From Paenibacillus tyrphae (lineage in GTDB: Bacteria > Bacillota > Bacilli > Paenibacillales > NBRC-103111): a DNA stretch of 64,000 nucleotides. Within the stretch, counting starts at the first letter, position 1, and every line of letters begins with the position of its first letter. The position numbers and the translations under genes are program-made. The stretch covers positions 248,001 to 312,000 of the forward strand of contig NZ_JNVM01000008.1 of NCBI RefSeq assembly GCF_000722545.1. Reading direction: 5' to 3'. Below, in pieces: positions 43,493-51,254 of this stretch. The notes under the pieces are model-generated. The model had not been told where the DNA came from, made no database searches, and was given only the letters and a program-made list of their open reading frames with translations.

Positions 43493-43531
43493 GAAAACAA
43501 ACAAGCCGGGACACAGGTTCCATCCCCGGCT
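43493..43531 (-). terminator. Terminator of the YhcN-like gene
   Basis: Minus-strand AGCCGGG / CCCGGCT stem followed by TGTTTGTTTT. Confidence 0.65.
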
Positions 43532-43562
43532 GGCATTCACATTCGCGCTGGAGGATGCGGCT

Positions 43563-44078
43563 CTAATGCGCGGTCGGGAACACGCGGCGTATCAAATCCG
43601 CAAACCCTTGCACGAATCCGCCGACCGGACGCCCGGCTCGCACATCCGCTATATACGTATTGACGCGCCCGACAAAATCCGGATTGACGGATACGTAGAC
43701 GCGCTGTACGTTCGCATCCGTCGCCCGGACTTTCCCGGCGATGCGATTTTCGACATCCTGCGTCAGAGCCTGGTTAGGTTTCAGCATGGATGCCACATAA
43801 GCCGTACGGTCGGTAACGAGCACATTTGCCGAATGCACTTCCGGCACCTCGGACACAATTTTGCTTGCTGCCGCCTCCGCGATATCGATTTTTCTGGCGG
43901 TGTTTTGATATGGTTGAGCCCCCGGATTCGTTCCCTGCTGTGTGTAATGAGTTTGCTGCTGGGATTGGGCAGCCTGCTGCTGCATACGTGCCTGCTGCCT
44001 GTTTGTGCAGCCGGCAGCCAAGACGGCGACGCAGCCAAGCACGACCGAGGCGCGCACCCATACTTTAACGTGATTCAT
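43563..44078 (-). CDS. YhcN/YlaJ family sporulation lipoprotein
   Basis: The 171-residue protein has a lipoprotein signal (LAAGC, Cys near residue 24), a Gln-rich linker with repeated QQ motifs, and a YhcN/YlaJ domain (ASKIVSEVPEVHSANVLVTDRTAYVA, VYVSVNPDFVGRV). Members are found on the inner spore membrane. GGGAGG lies about 11 bases before the ATG at 44078. Confidence 0.9.
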   Translation of the reverse strand: MNHVKVWVRASVVLGCVAVLAAGCTNRQQARMQQQAAQSQQQTHYTQQGTNPGAQPYQNTARKIDIAEAAASKIVSEVPEVHSANVLVTDRTAYVASMLKPNQALTQDVENRIAGKVRATDANVQRVYVSVNPDFVGRVNTYIADVRAGRPVGGFVQGFADLIRRVFPTAH

Positions 44079-44148
44079 CGTTGTTTCAGCCTCCCTGTGA
44101 TGATTGTCCGTTTTTAGTATGCTTACTCCCATCGTTTGGCATGCACGC

Positions 44149-44178
44149 AAAGAAGCCCGGGACGAAAATCCCGGACTT
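44149..44178 (-). terminator. Terminator of pdp
   Basis: Minus-strand GTCCGGGA / TCCCGGGC stem followed by TTCTTTG. Confidence 0.65.
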
Positions 44179-44200
44179 TCATGTATCGATTACCAGTTTA

Positions 44201-45532
44201 TTATAATTTGCGGATACCGTCCTTCGTAATAACGGCATAAATCAACTTCAACTTTTCGGCAGGCGCCGAAGCGATCGTGAAAGCGGCAGCCGTCCGCTCC
44301 ATCATTTCCGCCGTTTCTGCCGAATCCTCGCGGTTGATGTACAGCTCAGCAAGCGGCTCGCCCTTCTTCACCGGATCGCCGACACGCTTGAACAGCTTGA
44401 TGCCCACGGCCAGATCGATCTTGTCTTCTTTGGTCGCGCGACCCGCGCCAAGCAGCATGGCGGTAATCCCTAGCGCTTCCGCATCGATCGCAGCTACATA
44501 GCCTTCTTCCGGCGCCGGAACGTCCACACGGCGGGCGGCTTGGGGAAGCCGTGCGGGGTCTTCCGCAACACGGGAATCGCCTTCCTGCGCGGCAATGAAC
44601 TGCTTCAGCTTCGCGAGCGCCTCGCCGTTGTCAAGCAAGCGGGTGACGAGCTCCTTCGCTTCAGCTTCACCGTCCGCTTTGCCCCCTAGGCGCACCATGT
44701 GCGCCGCCAGTTCGAGACAAATCTCCGTCAGCTCGGCCGGTCCCCGGCCGCCGAGCGTATCGATCGCCTCCAGCACCTCAAGCGAGTTGCCGATCGAAGG
44801 ACCGAGTGGCTCATCCATGTTCGTAATCACCGCAACCGTCTCCCGGCCGACCTCCGTCCCGATATCGACCATCGCTTGAGCCAGCTTGATGGAATCGTCC
44901 AGCGATTTCATAAACGCACCGCGTCCAGTCTTGACATCGAGGACGATGGCGTCCGCGCCGGAAGCGATTTTTTTGCTCATAATTGAGCTGGCAATCAGAG
45001 GAATCGATTCCACCGTGGCCGTCACGTCCCGCAAGCCGTACAGCTTCTTGTCCGCCGGCGTCAGGTTGCCGGTTTGACCGACTACCGCGAGCCCGATCTC
45101 CCGCACCTGCGCCAAAAACTGCTCCGTTGTCCGCTCGACGGCAAAACCCGGAATCGCTTCCAGCTTATCGATCGTCCCCCCCGTATGGCCGAGGCCCCGG
45201 CCGGACATTTTCGCCACAGGAATACCGGCCGCCGCCACCAACGGCCCTACGATGAGCGTCGTCGTATCTCCGACACCGCCTGTGCTGTGCTTATCGACCT
45301 TGATGCCGGGAATGGAGCTTAGATCGACCTGATCTCCCGAATGCGCCATCGCCAGCGTTAGATCCGCCGTTTCCCGCGCGGACATGCCGTTAAAATAGAC
45401 CGCCATCGCCCAAGCGGACATTTGGTAATCCGGAATTTCCCCTTTCGTGTAGCCTTCGACCAAAAAAGCGATTTCTTCCGAGGACAGCTCCTTGCCGTCC
45501 CGTTTACTATGTATGATATCGACCGTTCTCAT
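44201..45532 (-). CDS. pdp: Pyrimidine-nucleoside phosphorylase
   Basis: The enzyme splits uridine, deoxyuridine and thymidine to base and (deoxy)ribose 1-phosphate. The 443-residue protein has the family signature [38 protein letters not shown] and GRGAFMKS. With punA and deoB further along, it makes up a nucleoside salvage set. Confidence 0.96.
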   Translation of the reverse strand: MRTVDIIHSKRDGKELSSEEIAFLVEGYTKGEIPDYQMSAWAMAVYFNGMSARETADLTLAMAHSGDQVDLSSIPGIKVDKHSTGGVGDTTTLIVGPLVAAAGIPVAKMSGRGLGHTGGTIDKLEAIPGFAVERTTEQFLAQVREIGLAVVGQTGNLTPADKKLYGLRDVTATVESIPLIASSIMSKKIASGADAIVLDVKTGRGAFMKSLDDSIKLAQAMVDIGTEVGRETVAVITNMDEPLGPSIGNSLEVLEAIDTLGGRGPAELTEICLELAAHMVRLGGKADGEAEAKELVTRLLDNGEALAKLKQFIAAQEGDSRVAEDPARLPQAARRVDVPAPEEGYVAAIDAEALGITAMLLGAGRATKEDKIDLAVGIKLFKRVGDPVKKGEPLAELYINREDSAETAEMMERTAAAFTIASAPAEKLKLIYAVITKDGIRKL

Positions 45533-45589
45533 GGGGTCAACTCCTCTATAAACGTAGTCTCCCCCGTATTATATTCCCTCCGCGGCAAA

Positions 45590-45626
45590 AAGAAAAGAAA
45601 GCCCCGGGAGACGGCTCCCGAGACTT
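45590..45626 (-). terminator. Terminator of the cupredoxin gene
   Basis: Minus-strand GTCTCGGGAG / CTCCCGGGGC stem followed by TTTCTTTTC. Confidence 0.7.
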
Positions 45627-45658
45627 CCTTGGCACATGTAAAACGGGATATTGCTTTT

Positions 45659-46036
45659 TTAGGATACGACGATCTTCGTTTTCATATCCGCATGCCCCGG
45701 ACCGCAAGGCAGCACACAGTGCACCTCATACGTACCCGGTTTGTCGAACGTAACATCCATCGACTTGGTGTTGTTGTCCAGCTTCACATTGGTGCCAATG
45801 ATTTCAAGCGCATGAAGCCCTTCCTTGTTCATCAGGGAAACGGTCATTTTCTCACCGGCTTTCGCCGTGTATTCCGGCTTATCGAACTGATAGTTCGTCG
45901 CTACGAACTTGATCGAAGGACCTGCCGTTTCCTCTTTCGCCATTTCTGCCTGACGGGCAGAGATGTTCTGGAATAAAACGCCCGCACCGAGGAGACAGGC
46001 GATGATGAACAATGAAAACATAGCCCACTTTTGCAT
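45659..46036 (-). CDS. Membrane-anchored CuA-like cupredoxin
   Basis: The 125-residue protein has one N-terminal membrane segment (about 5-24) and a cupredoxin domain. CVLPCGPGHADM (Cys107, Cys111, His115, Met118) with His75 upstream matches the ligands of a CuA site as in cytochrome oxidase subunit II. There are no other oxidase subunit genes nearby, and it lacks the two-helix hairpin of a true CoxB. It may be an electron carrier or copper-delivery protein. GGGGGG precedes the ATG at 46036. Confidence 0.82.
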   Translation of the reverse strand: MQKWAMFSLFIIACLLGAGVLFQNISARQAEMAKEETAGPSIKFVATNYQFDKPEYTAKAGEKMTVSLMNKEGLHALEIIGTNVKLDNNTKSMDVTFDKPGTYEVHCVLPCGPGHADMKTKIVVS

Positions 46037-46230
46037 AGATAATCCCCCCCTTACTGTTCGGCCGTAAAGACGTATAGTCTTATTGTACAAAATACGAGCG
46101 ACTTTACACATGCCCTTTCATGCCATTCCCGTGAAAAATTTGTGAACAAATTTGGACCGTCATTTCCACGGAACTCACTCTTAGCATGAGATAACGTTTC
46201 AGCCATAATACGCGAGTTTCCTCCGTCAGC

Positions 46231-46257
46231 AAAAAAACTCCGCCATGGCGGCAGAGC
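46231..46257 (-). terminator. Terminator of the YvyF-like gene
   Basis: Minus-strand CTCTGCCGCC / GGCGGAG hairpin followed by TTTTTTTG. Confidence 0.75.
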
Positions 46258-46273
46258 ATTTACAAAATTGGAT

Positions 46274-46678
46274 TCAACGGCTAAGCCGATCGCGAATTTG
46301 GAAGCCGATGCCCCGCTCTTTCCGCTTCGCTTCCTGCTGGTTCATCTTTTGGATATCGTTCACAATCCGAACCCGGCATGCACTGCATAAGTAATGCTGT
46401 TTGATCGGCGAACCGCAGCTGTTGCACGGGTAAGTTAATCCGGGATAATAGGCGACCGGCAGCCGGTTCGATACGATGAATTCGGCGATTCGCTTGACGG
46501 AGATTCCCGTAGCCCCGCTTAGTTCTTCGGTACTTGCCTTCCGGTTGCCGCGCAAATAAGCTTCGCAGCGGTCAAAATCGTCGTGCACCTGGTCGATACA
46601 ATCCTGACACAGATTGCGTAAATTTTTTTGAAACACTTTTCCACAGTTCGGGCAGTTGGCTACTTTAAGCATCGTCAT
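46274..46678 (-). CDS. YvyF-like zinc-finger protein
   Basis: The 134-residue protein has an N-terminal CPNCGK and CQDC pair, a middle helix-turn-helix-like part (STEELSGATGISVKRIAEFI) and a second CNSCGSP and CSAC pair. This layout matches the YvyF/TIGR03826 family found in flagellar operons beside flgM. No flagellar gene is near here. Two ATG codons two codons apart follow GAGGGG. Confidence 0.82.
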   Translation of the reverse strand: MTMLKVANCPNCGKVFQKNLRNLCQDCIDQVHDDFDRCEAYLRGNRKASTEELSGATGISVKRIAEFIVSNRLPVAYYPGLTYPCNSCGSPIKQHYLCSACRVRIVNDIQKMNQQEAKRKERGIGFQIRDRLSR

Positions 46679-46758
46679 GGCGGCACGCCCCTCTTTTTCC
46701 TACTTCCACTTGTTAGAGATGGTTCCAACGAATTACCGAAAGTAGTTCTATATGCCCA

Positions 46759-46767
46759 ATTGTAGCA
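46759..46767 (-). promoter_or_regulatory. Extended -10 promoter for the YvyF-like gene
   Basis: TGCTACAAT on the minus strand, about 80 bp upstream of the gene; no clear -35. Confidence 0.4.
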
Positions 46768-46834
46768 CAGTTGCTTCGGCCCGAACAGAGGGAAACCTCA
46801 CTTTTTTGGGGATCTCCCCCTAAAGTAATATGTC

Positions 46835-46864
46835 TGAATAACCCTATCCCGGATTGTCATACTA
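46835..46864 (+). promoter_or_regulatory. SigG/SigF-type promoter of the 26-codon gene
   Basis: TGAATA (46835-46840) and CATACTA (46858-46864) are exactly 17 bp apart. Both fit the SigG consensus TGMATA and CATNHTA without mismatch. The start of transcription would be about 40 nt before the mini-gene. Confidence 0.78.
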
Positions 46865-46910
46865 TAAAGGCCCCATTCATTCGAGAAGCATGGAACAGGA
46901 GGTGCCGCAC

Positions 46911-46991
46911 ATGTCCGACAAGCAGCAAGGTCATGGGAATCAGAACACGACGACCCGTACCAGCGACAAAGGCGCGAAGAAATCGAAATAA
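46911..46991 (+). CDS. 26-residue hydrophilic peptide, probable forespore small protein
   Basis: The ORF reads MSDKQQGHGNQ, then Thr-rich, then DKGAKKSK at the end. It is very hydrophilic, without Cys, Trp or aliphatic runs, like minor small acid-soluble spore proteins, but I cannot place it in a named Ssp family. AGGAGGTG lies 7 bases before the ATG. A textbook SigG promoter precedes it and a strong terminator follows, so it forms a complete transcription unit of about 170 bp. Confidence 0.72.
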   Translation: MSDKQQGHGNQNTTTRTSDKGAKKSK

Positions 46992-47002
46992 CGAGCCGCA
47001 AC

Positions 47003-47045
47003 AAAAAAAGTACTCCCACTTCCGAAGAAGGTGGAGTACTTTTTC
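47003..47045. terminator. Bidirectional terminator between the 26-codon gene and csaA
   Basis: AGTACTCCCAC / GGTGGAGTACT hairpin with T tracts on both strands. Confidence 0.88.
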
Positions 47046-47050
47046 CATAA

Positions 47051-47383
47051 CTATGCGATCGGCGTCCCGTTGGGAGCCGTCTGGTCCGGCGAAAGCAAAA
47101 TGACATCTCCGTGCTCCGGCACCCCGCCGAGCACCAGCACCTCGGATACATATCCAGCAATACGTCTCGGTGGAAAATTAACAACCGCAACAACCTGTCT
47201 GCCGATAAGTTCTTCTGGCACATACCGCTTCGTAATCTGCGCGCTGGAACGCTTGATTCCGAGCTCTCCGAAATCGATCTGTAGCTTGATGGCCGGAACC
47301 CGCGCTTCCGGAAAAGGCTCGGCGGCAATCACCGTTCCGATCCGAAGGTCCAGCTTATGAAAATCGTCGATCGTTGCTTCCAT
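47051..47383 (-). CDS. csaA: CsaA, tRNA-binding-domain chaperone
   Basis: The 110-residue protein is one OB-fold tRNA-binding domain (LDLRIGTVIAAEPFPEA, INFGELG-like FGELGIKRSSAQIT, VVAVVNFPPRRIAGYVSEVLVLG). CsaA assists protein export in B. subtilis and binds peptides and possibly tRNA. GGGAGGAAG precedes the ATG. Confidence 0.92.
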   Translation of the reverse strand: MEATIDDFHKLDLRIGTVIAAEPFPEARVPAIKLQIDFGELGIKRSSAQITKRYVPEELIGRQVVAVVNFPPRRIAGYVSEVLVLGGVPEHGDVILLSPDQTAPNGTPIA

Positions 47384-47416
47384 TCCGCTTCCTCCCGAAA
47401 TGATTCGTTAGTAACC

Positions 47417-47446
47417 ATGATAGCGCAGCACAGAGGGACAAAGCAA
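47417..47446 (-). promoter_or_regulatory. Candidate SigA promoter for csaA
   Basis: Minus-strand TTGCTT (47441-47446) and TATCAT (47417-47422), 18 bp apart. Confidence 0.45.
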
Positions 47447-47487
47447 CGAACCGTTTCGTTATAACGATATTTTACCATTTGGGTTCA

Positions 47488-48174
47488 TCATACAGTCGCC
47501 TTGCGAAGCATGGCATACGATGCAAGCGCATAGACGACTATTAGTGCAAACAACCAGCCTGCCCATTCGGATACGGTTATACCCGCTATCCATTGAAACA
47601 AAATGCCCCACCATTGGTAATAGTTTAAAGAAATGACGAGGACACTGACAACCGCTGAGATAACACCCGAAAACACGATCATCCCGAACCAGCCATATCG
47701 CCGCTGGACGCTCGAAATAGCAAATCCAAGAAAGAACAGATGCAGCAGTAGCACGAAGTTTCTCGTCACCTGCCCGATCACCGTACCGTCGCCCCAATAG
47801 GGCATACGGAAGAAGTGGAGCCCCACTCCCCAGCCGCCGCTCCAGCCTTCAAGCAGGGAGAAAAGCAGTATCAGGATGGATGTGCTCAAGCTGATCAGAG
47901 CGAAGTTCATAGCCGTTCCGGCAAAATAATCTTTTCTCCGGACACCCATCCCAAGTGCAAAGACGAACGTTTGGGGCAGAGCGACCATCCCGATAACAAG
48001 CATATATACGTAAAGGGAAGTAATGCCGCCGGTATACATTCCGTCTTTCCCGCCGATCGAAAACCGGATGGTAAGATGTATGATGAGATTAAGTAAGAGA
48101 ATGATCCAAGGCATGTATATCCAGGAAAGCTTATCTCTCAAGTACATTTTCGTTACGCTCGCAATGCGGTTCAT
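47488..48174 (-). CDS. ABC transporter permease (YtrC/D-like)
   Basis: The 228-residue protein has about six membrane helices with no signature beyond that. Its ATG overlaps the stop of the ATPase gene. It is probably the membrane part of the GntR-controlled transporter. Substrate unknown; such systems often respond to cell-envelope antibiotics. Confidence 0.8.
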   Translation of the reverse strand: MNRIASVTKMYLRDKLSWIYMPWIILLLNLIIHLTIRFSIGGKDGMYTGGITSLYVYMLVIGMVALPQTFVFALGMGVRRKDYFAGTAMNFALISLSTSILILLFSLLEGWSGGWGVGLHFFRMPYWGDGTVIGQVTRNFVLLLHLFFLGFAISSVQRRYGWFGMIVFSGVISAVVSVLVISLNYYQWWGILFQWIAGITVSEWAGWLFALIVVYALASYAMLRKATV

Positions 48175-49067
48175 AGAGCATTTCCTGCCTTTCTATCCGA
48201 TGTATGCTTCGTTAAATGGATAACTAACTGCTGTAAGGAAACGGGGGAGAATTCGAGCCCAAGCGCTTCCCCTTCCTTCCGCTCTTTCTCGCTCAGCTCA
48301 TCCATTACCGTCGCCGAAATCAGTCCGCCGAACGCTTCCTGATGGATGATTTCCCGGGCTCGAATGAATTTTTCTACGGTACGGGCCGTTCCTATGACGG
48401 CAAACGCCCGCCCACGAAGCGCCTCCGTATCCTCGTTCAAAATCAGCTTGCCGCCATCGATCATAATCACATGCTCCAGAAGCCGACTGACTTCATCGAT
48501 CAAGTGCGTTGACAAAATGACGGTTCTCGGATGGGCTGAGTAATCCTCAAGCAGCTTTTCGTAGAATAACCCTCTGGCCACCGCATCGAGGCCCAAATAC
48601 GGCTCGTCGAATATCGTAAGCGGCGCTCGGCTGGCAAGACCGACAACGATTCCTGCGGCGGACAGCATGCCCCGGGACAGCTTCTTCATTCTCCTTTTCA
48701 GCGGAAGCCCGAATGTCTCAATCAGCTCGTAGGCGAACTCCCGGTCCCACTGCGGAAACAACGATTCCGCCACCTCCAACACATCGATAACCTGGAAGTT
48801 GTCCGGGTACTTTTGACTTTCTTTAATAAAGCACATTCTGCTTAGTACGCTATTGTTCTCGTACGGGTTTTCACCGAAAACTTCAATTTCTCCACTGGTA
48901 GGAAAAATTTGAGCGGTAATCATATGCATGACCGTCGTTTTGCCCGCTCCGTTTCTCCCAAGAAGCCCGTAAATTTTGTTTGGCTCTATGGAAAAGCTGA
49001 TGCCGTCCACCGCCCTAACATTGCCGTACAACTTCGTCAACCGAGTCACTTCGACGATCGAATTCAT
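48171..49067 (-). CDS. ABC transporter ATP-binding protein
   Basis: The 298-residue ATPase has Walker A GRNGAGKTT near residue 37, the signature LSRGM near 131 (a variant of LSGGQ), Walker B LTIFDEPYLGLD and the switch His in LSTHLIDE. A C-terminal extension follows the ABC domain. The ATG overlaps the GntR stop. Together with the permease it is like the YtrB-type exporters. Confidence 0.92.
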   Translation of the reverse strand: MNSIVEVTRLTKLYGNVRAVDGISFSIEPNKIYGLLGRNGAGKTTVMHMITAQIFPTSGEIEVFGENPYENNSVLSRMCFIKESQKYPDNFQVIDVLEVAESLFPQWDREFAYELIETFGLPLKRRMKKLSRGMLSAAGIVVGLASRAPLTIFDEPYLGLDAVARGLFYEKLLEDYSAHPRTVILSTHLIDEVSRLLEHVIMIDGGKLILNEDTEALRGRAFAVIGTARTVEKFIRAREIIHQEAFGGLISATVMDELSEKERKEGEALGLEFSPVSLQQLVIHLTKHTSDRKAGNAL

Positions 49068-49432
49068 TTGCCTCCATCCCCTCTCCGGATCATATCCATC
49101 AGCTGCTCCGATGTAATTCCGAGCTTCTCCGCTTCCGCGATCATCGTCACTACATATTGCTCAAAAAACTGCTCTCTCCGCTTCTCCATCAATTGTGCGC
49201 GTGCGCCGGTCGCTACAAACATGCCTATCCCCCGCTTCTTGTACAATATGCCTTGGTCCACCAACAGATTGACTCCCTTGGCCGCCGTCGCCGGGTTGAT
49301 CTGATAAAATGCCGCGAATTGATTCGTCGAAGGAACCTGTGATTCTTCGGGCATGCCGCCTTCGATGATGTCATTTTCAATCCGTTCGGCGATCTGAACA
49401 AAAATCGGACGGCTGTCGTCTATTAAGGTCAT
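49064..49432 (-). CDS. GntR-family regulator, YtrA subfamily
   Basis: The 122-residue protein has a winged-helix domain (PIFVQIAERIENDII, VPSTNQFAAFYQINPATAAKGVNLLVDQGIL) and a short C-terminal dimer part, which is the YtrA layout. It heads the ABC operon and very likely represses it through the palindrome at 49451-49472. The ribosome-binding site is weak (GGTGAAC). Confidence 0.92.
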   Translation of the reverse strand: MTLIDDSRPIFVQIAERIENDIIEGGMPEESQVPSTNQFAAFYQINPATAAKGVNLLVDQGILYKKRGIGMFVATGARAQLMEKRREQFFEQYVVTMIAEAEKLGITSEQLMDMIRRGDGGK

Positions 49433-49450
49433 TTGTTCACCACCAAACTG

Positions 49451-49472
49451 GTTAATTACTCATGTAACTAAC
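49451..49472 (-). promoter_or_regulatory. Palindromic operator for the GntR regulator
   Basis: GTTAATTAC and GTAACTAAC are reverse complements at eight of nine positions, around a four-base centre. The site overlaps the 3' end of the -10 and the start of transcription, a normal place for a repressor. Confidence 0.65.
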
Positions 49473-49499
49473 TATATATCCAAGCAACTCCTTTGTCAA
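49471..49499 (-). promoter_or_regulatory. SigA promoter of the GntR-ABC operon
   Basis: Minus-strand TTGACA (49494-49499) and TATAGT (49471-49476), 17 bp apart. Confidence 0.82.
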
Positions 49500-49521
49500 T
49501 CGTAATTGACCAAAAAAATAG

Positions 49522-49564
49522 AAAAAATCCCCGAAAGCCTAGAAGTGAAGGCTCTCAGGGATTT
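49522..49564 (-). terminator. Terminator of gpx
   Basis: Minus-strand AAATCCCTGAGAGCC / GGCTTTCGGGGATTT stem followed by TTTTT. Confidence 0.85.
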
Positions 49565-49577
49565 ATCGATTGTACCG

Positions 49578-50123
49578 TTATAGTAATGCTTCGACAGCCG
49601 GTTCGATATCGAGCGGGTCGACCGTCGATTCAAACCGCTGGACTACCTTGCCTTCACGATTGACAAGAAACTTCGTGAAGTTCCATTTAATGTCGTCCCC
49701 GGCCAGCAGTTCAGGCTGCTTCTCCTGCAGAAAAGCACTCAGCATTTTGCCGGCCGACTGGTTAAGATCGAACCCCTCGAACGGGGCTTGCTCCGTCACA
49801 TAAGCAAACAGCGAATGTTTCTCCGAGCCGCGCACGTCCACTTTCTCAAACAACGGAAACGAGACCCCGTAGTTCAACTGGCAGAAGGTATGGACGTCTT
49901 CGCTGCTCCCCGGCTCCTGCTCCCCGAATTGGTTGCAGGGGAAGCCCAGAATGACCAGCCCCTGGTCACGATATTTTTCGTACAGCTTTTGCAGATCGGC
50001 ATACTGCGAGGTGAACCCGCATTTACTGGCCGTATTGACGATCAGCACCACCTTGCCCTCATATTGCTCCAGACTGGCTTCTTGGCCTCGAATATTGTTC
50101 GCTTTGAATGAATAGATAGACAT
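49578..50123 (-). CDS. gpx: Glutathione peroxidase-family thiol peroxidase (BsaA)
   Basis: The 181-residue protein has the peroxidatic Cys35 in NTASKCGFT, Gln65 in FPCNQFG and Trp147-Asn148 in KWNFTKF, the catalytic set of Cys-type GPx. In Firmicutes such enzymes use thioredoxin to reduce peroxides. A perfect palindrome like an OhrR box lies in front, so organic peroxide control is likely. Confidence 0.94.
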   Translation of the reverse strand: MSIYSFKANNIRGQEASLEQYEGKVVLIVNTASKCGFTSQYADLQKLYEKYRDQGLVILGFPCNQFGEQEPGSSEDVHTFCQLNYGVSFPLFEKVDVRGSEKHSLFAYVTEQAPFEGFDLNQSAGKMLSAFLQEKQPELLAGDDIKWNFTKFLVNREGKVVQRFESTVDPLDIEPAVEALL

Positions 50124-50187
50124 GATAACTCCTCCATTGTCGTTTGATTTTGGTTGAAGCGGTTTTCATGCGAGTTAAAGAATTCCA

Positions 50188-50211
50188 AATTAAATTGTAT
50201 ACAATTTAATT
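50188..50211 (-). promoter_or_regulatory. OhrR-like operator upstream of gpx
   Basis: A perfect 24-bp palindrome made of AATTAAATTGTA and its reverse complement. It closely resembles the B. subtilis OhrR operator at ohrA (TACAATT...AATTGTA pattern). It sits just after the promoter, as a repressor site would. Confidence 0.68.
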
Positions 50212-50217
50212 GTTTAA

Positions 50218-50247
50218 AATTTATCATATTGCACCTCCCGCTGTCAA
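50218..50247 (-). promoter_or_regulatory. Promoter of gpx
   Basis: Minus-strand perfect TTGACA (50242-50247) with an AT-rich TAAATT-like -10 about 18 bp downstream that carries a TG one base ahead. Confidence 0.55.
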
Positions 50248-50272
50248 GTTTTTCATGTGTCTTTTTTATGCT

Positions 50273-50314
50273 AAAAAAAACCGCTTCCCCCGTGAAAATC
50301 GAAGGAAAGCGGTT
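50273..50314 (-). terminator. Terminator after the first punA copy
   Basis: Minus-strand ACCGCTTTCC / GGGAAGCGGT stem followed by eight T residues. Confidence 0.85.
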
Positions 50315-50337
50315 CTTTAGTTCGTTTGGCGTTAAGC

Positions 50338-51183
50338 CTACACTTCTTTTACAAAACGGCGCACCAGCTCGATGAAAATCGGCTTCGTGCGATTCGCTAC
50401 CGCCACTACCTGCTCATGCGTGAGCGGCTCCAGCTCTTCGCCGATCGCCATGTCGGTGATGCAGGAGATGCCGAGTACCTTAAGGCCTGCGTGGCTTGCC
50501 GCGATCACTTCTCCTACCGTAGACATGCCTACGGCGTCGCCGCCAAGGTTCGCGAGCATGGTCAGCTCGGCCGGAGGCAAATAGTTCGGACCGCTAATGC
50601 CTGAGTATACGCCCTCCTGCAAGCGGATCTCTTCGCCGCGCTCCTGTCCCATTTGGGCAGCAATCCGCTTGGCCAGATCACGGAATTGCGGCGTATACGC
50701 CTGCGACATGTCTGGAAAACGGGGACCGAGCTCCGGATGATTGATTCCGATGAGCGGGTTGTCTCCCGTCAGGTTGAGCTGGTCGGAGATCAGCATCAAA
50801 TCGCCCGCCTGAAAGCCGCGGTTCATGCCGCCTGCCGCGTTCGTAATGACAAGAGACCGAACGCCGAGCTGCTTCATGACGTAGATCGGGAAGACGACTT
50901 TTTTCATGGAGTAGCCTTCGTAATAATGAAAACGGCCCTGCATGACGATGACATTTTTGCCTTCCAGCTTACCGATGACAAATTGCCCGGCATGACCTTC
51001 CACCGTAGATACCGGAAAATGCGGAATTCTATCGTAAGGAATGGCGATGGCATCCTCCACCTGAGCGGCCATATCGCCAAGGCCGGAGCCAAGCACCAAG
51101 CCCATATCTAAAGCTCTTCGGTCGATGCGGTCGCTGATCCATTGAGCCGCTTCTTGAATATGTTCAACGTAGTTCGGTTCCAT
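50338..51183 (-). CDS. Purine-nucleoside phosphorylase (copy 1)
   Basis: The 281-residue protein is a trimeric-type PNP with LGSGLGDMA, HFPVSTVEGHAG, GRFHYYEGY, VITNAAGGMN and GMSTVGEVIAA. It splits guanosine, inosine and deoxy forms. It is the more distal of two tandem copies, and differs from copy 2 in the purine-binding loop (GPNYLPPAE against GPSYETPAE), so specificity could differ. Confidence 0.93.
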   Translation of the reverse strand: MEPNYVEHIQEAAQWISDRIDRRALDMGLVLGSGLGDMAAQVEDAIAIPYDRIPHFPVSTVEGHAGQFVIGKLEGKNVIVMQGRFHYYEGYSMKKVVFPIYVMKQLGVRSLVITNAAGGMNRGFQAGDLMLISDQLNLTGDNPLIGINHPELGPRFPDMSQAYTPQFRDLAKRIAAQMGQERGEEIRLQEGVYSGISGPNYLPPAELTMLANLGGDAVGMSTVGEVIAASHAGLKVLGISCITDMAIGEELEPLTHEQVVAVANRTKPIFIELVRRFVKEV

Positions 51184-51254
51184 CTCTTCTCCCTCTTTCG
51201 AATCGAATTCGGCTGCCGCTTGAAGGCGGACGCCGTTCCAATCACCATGACATT

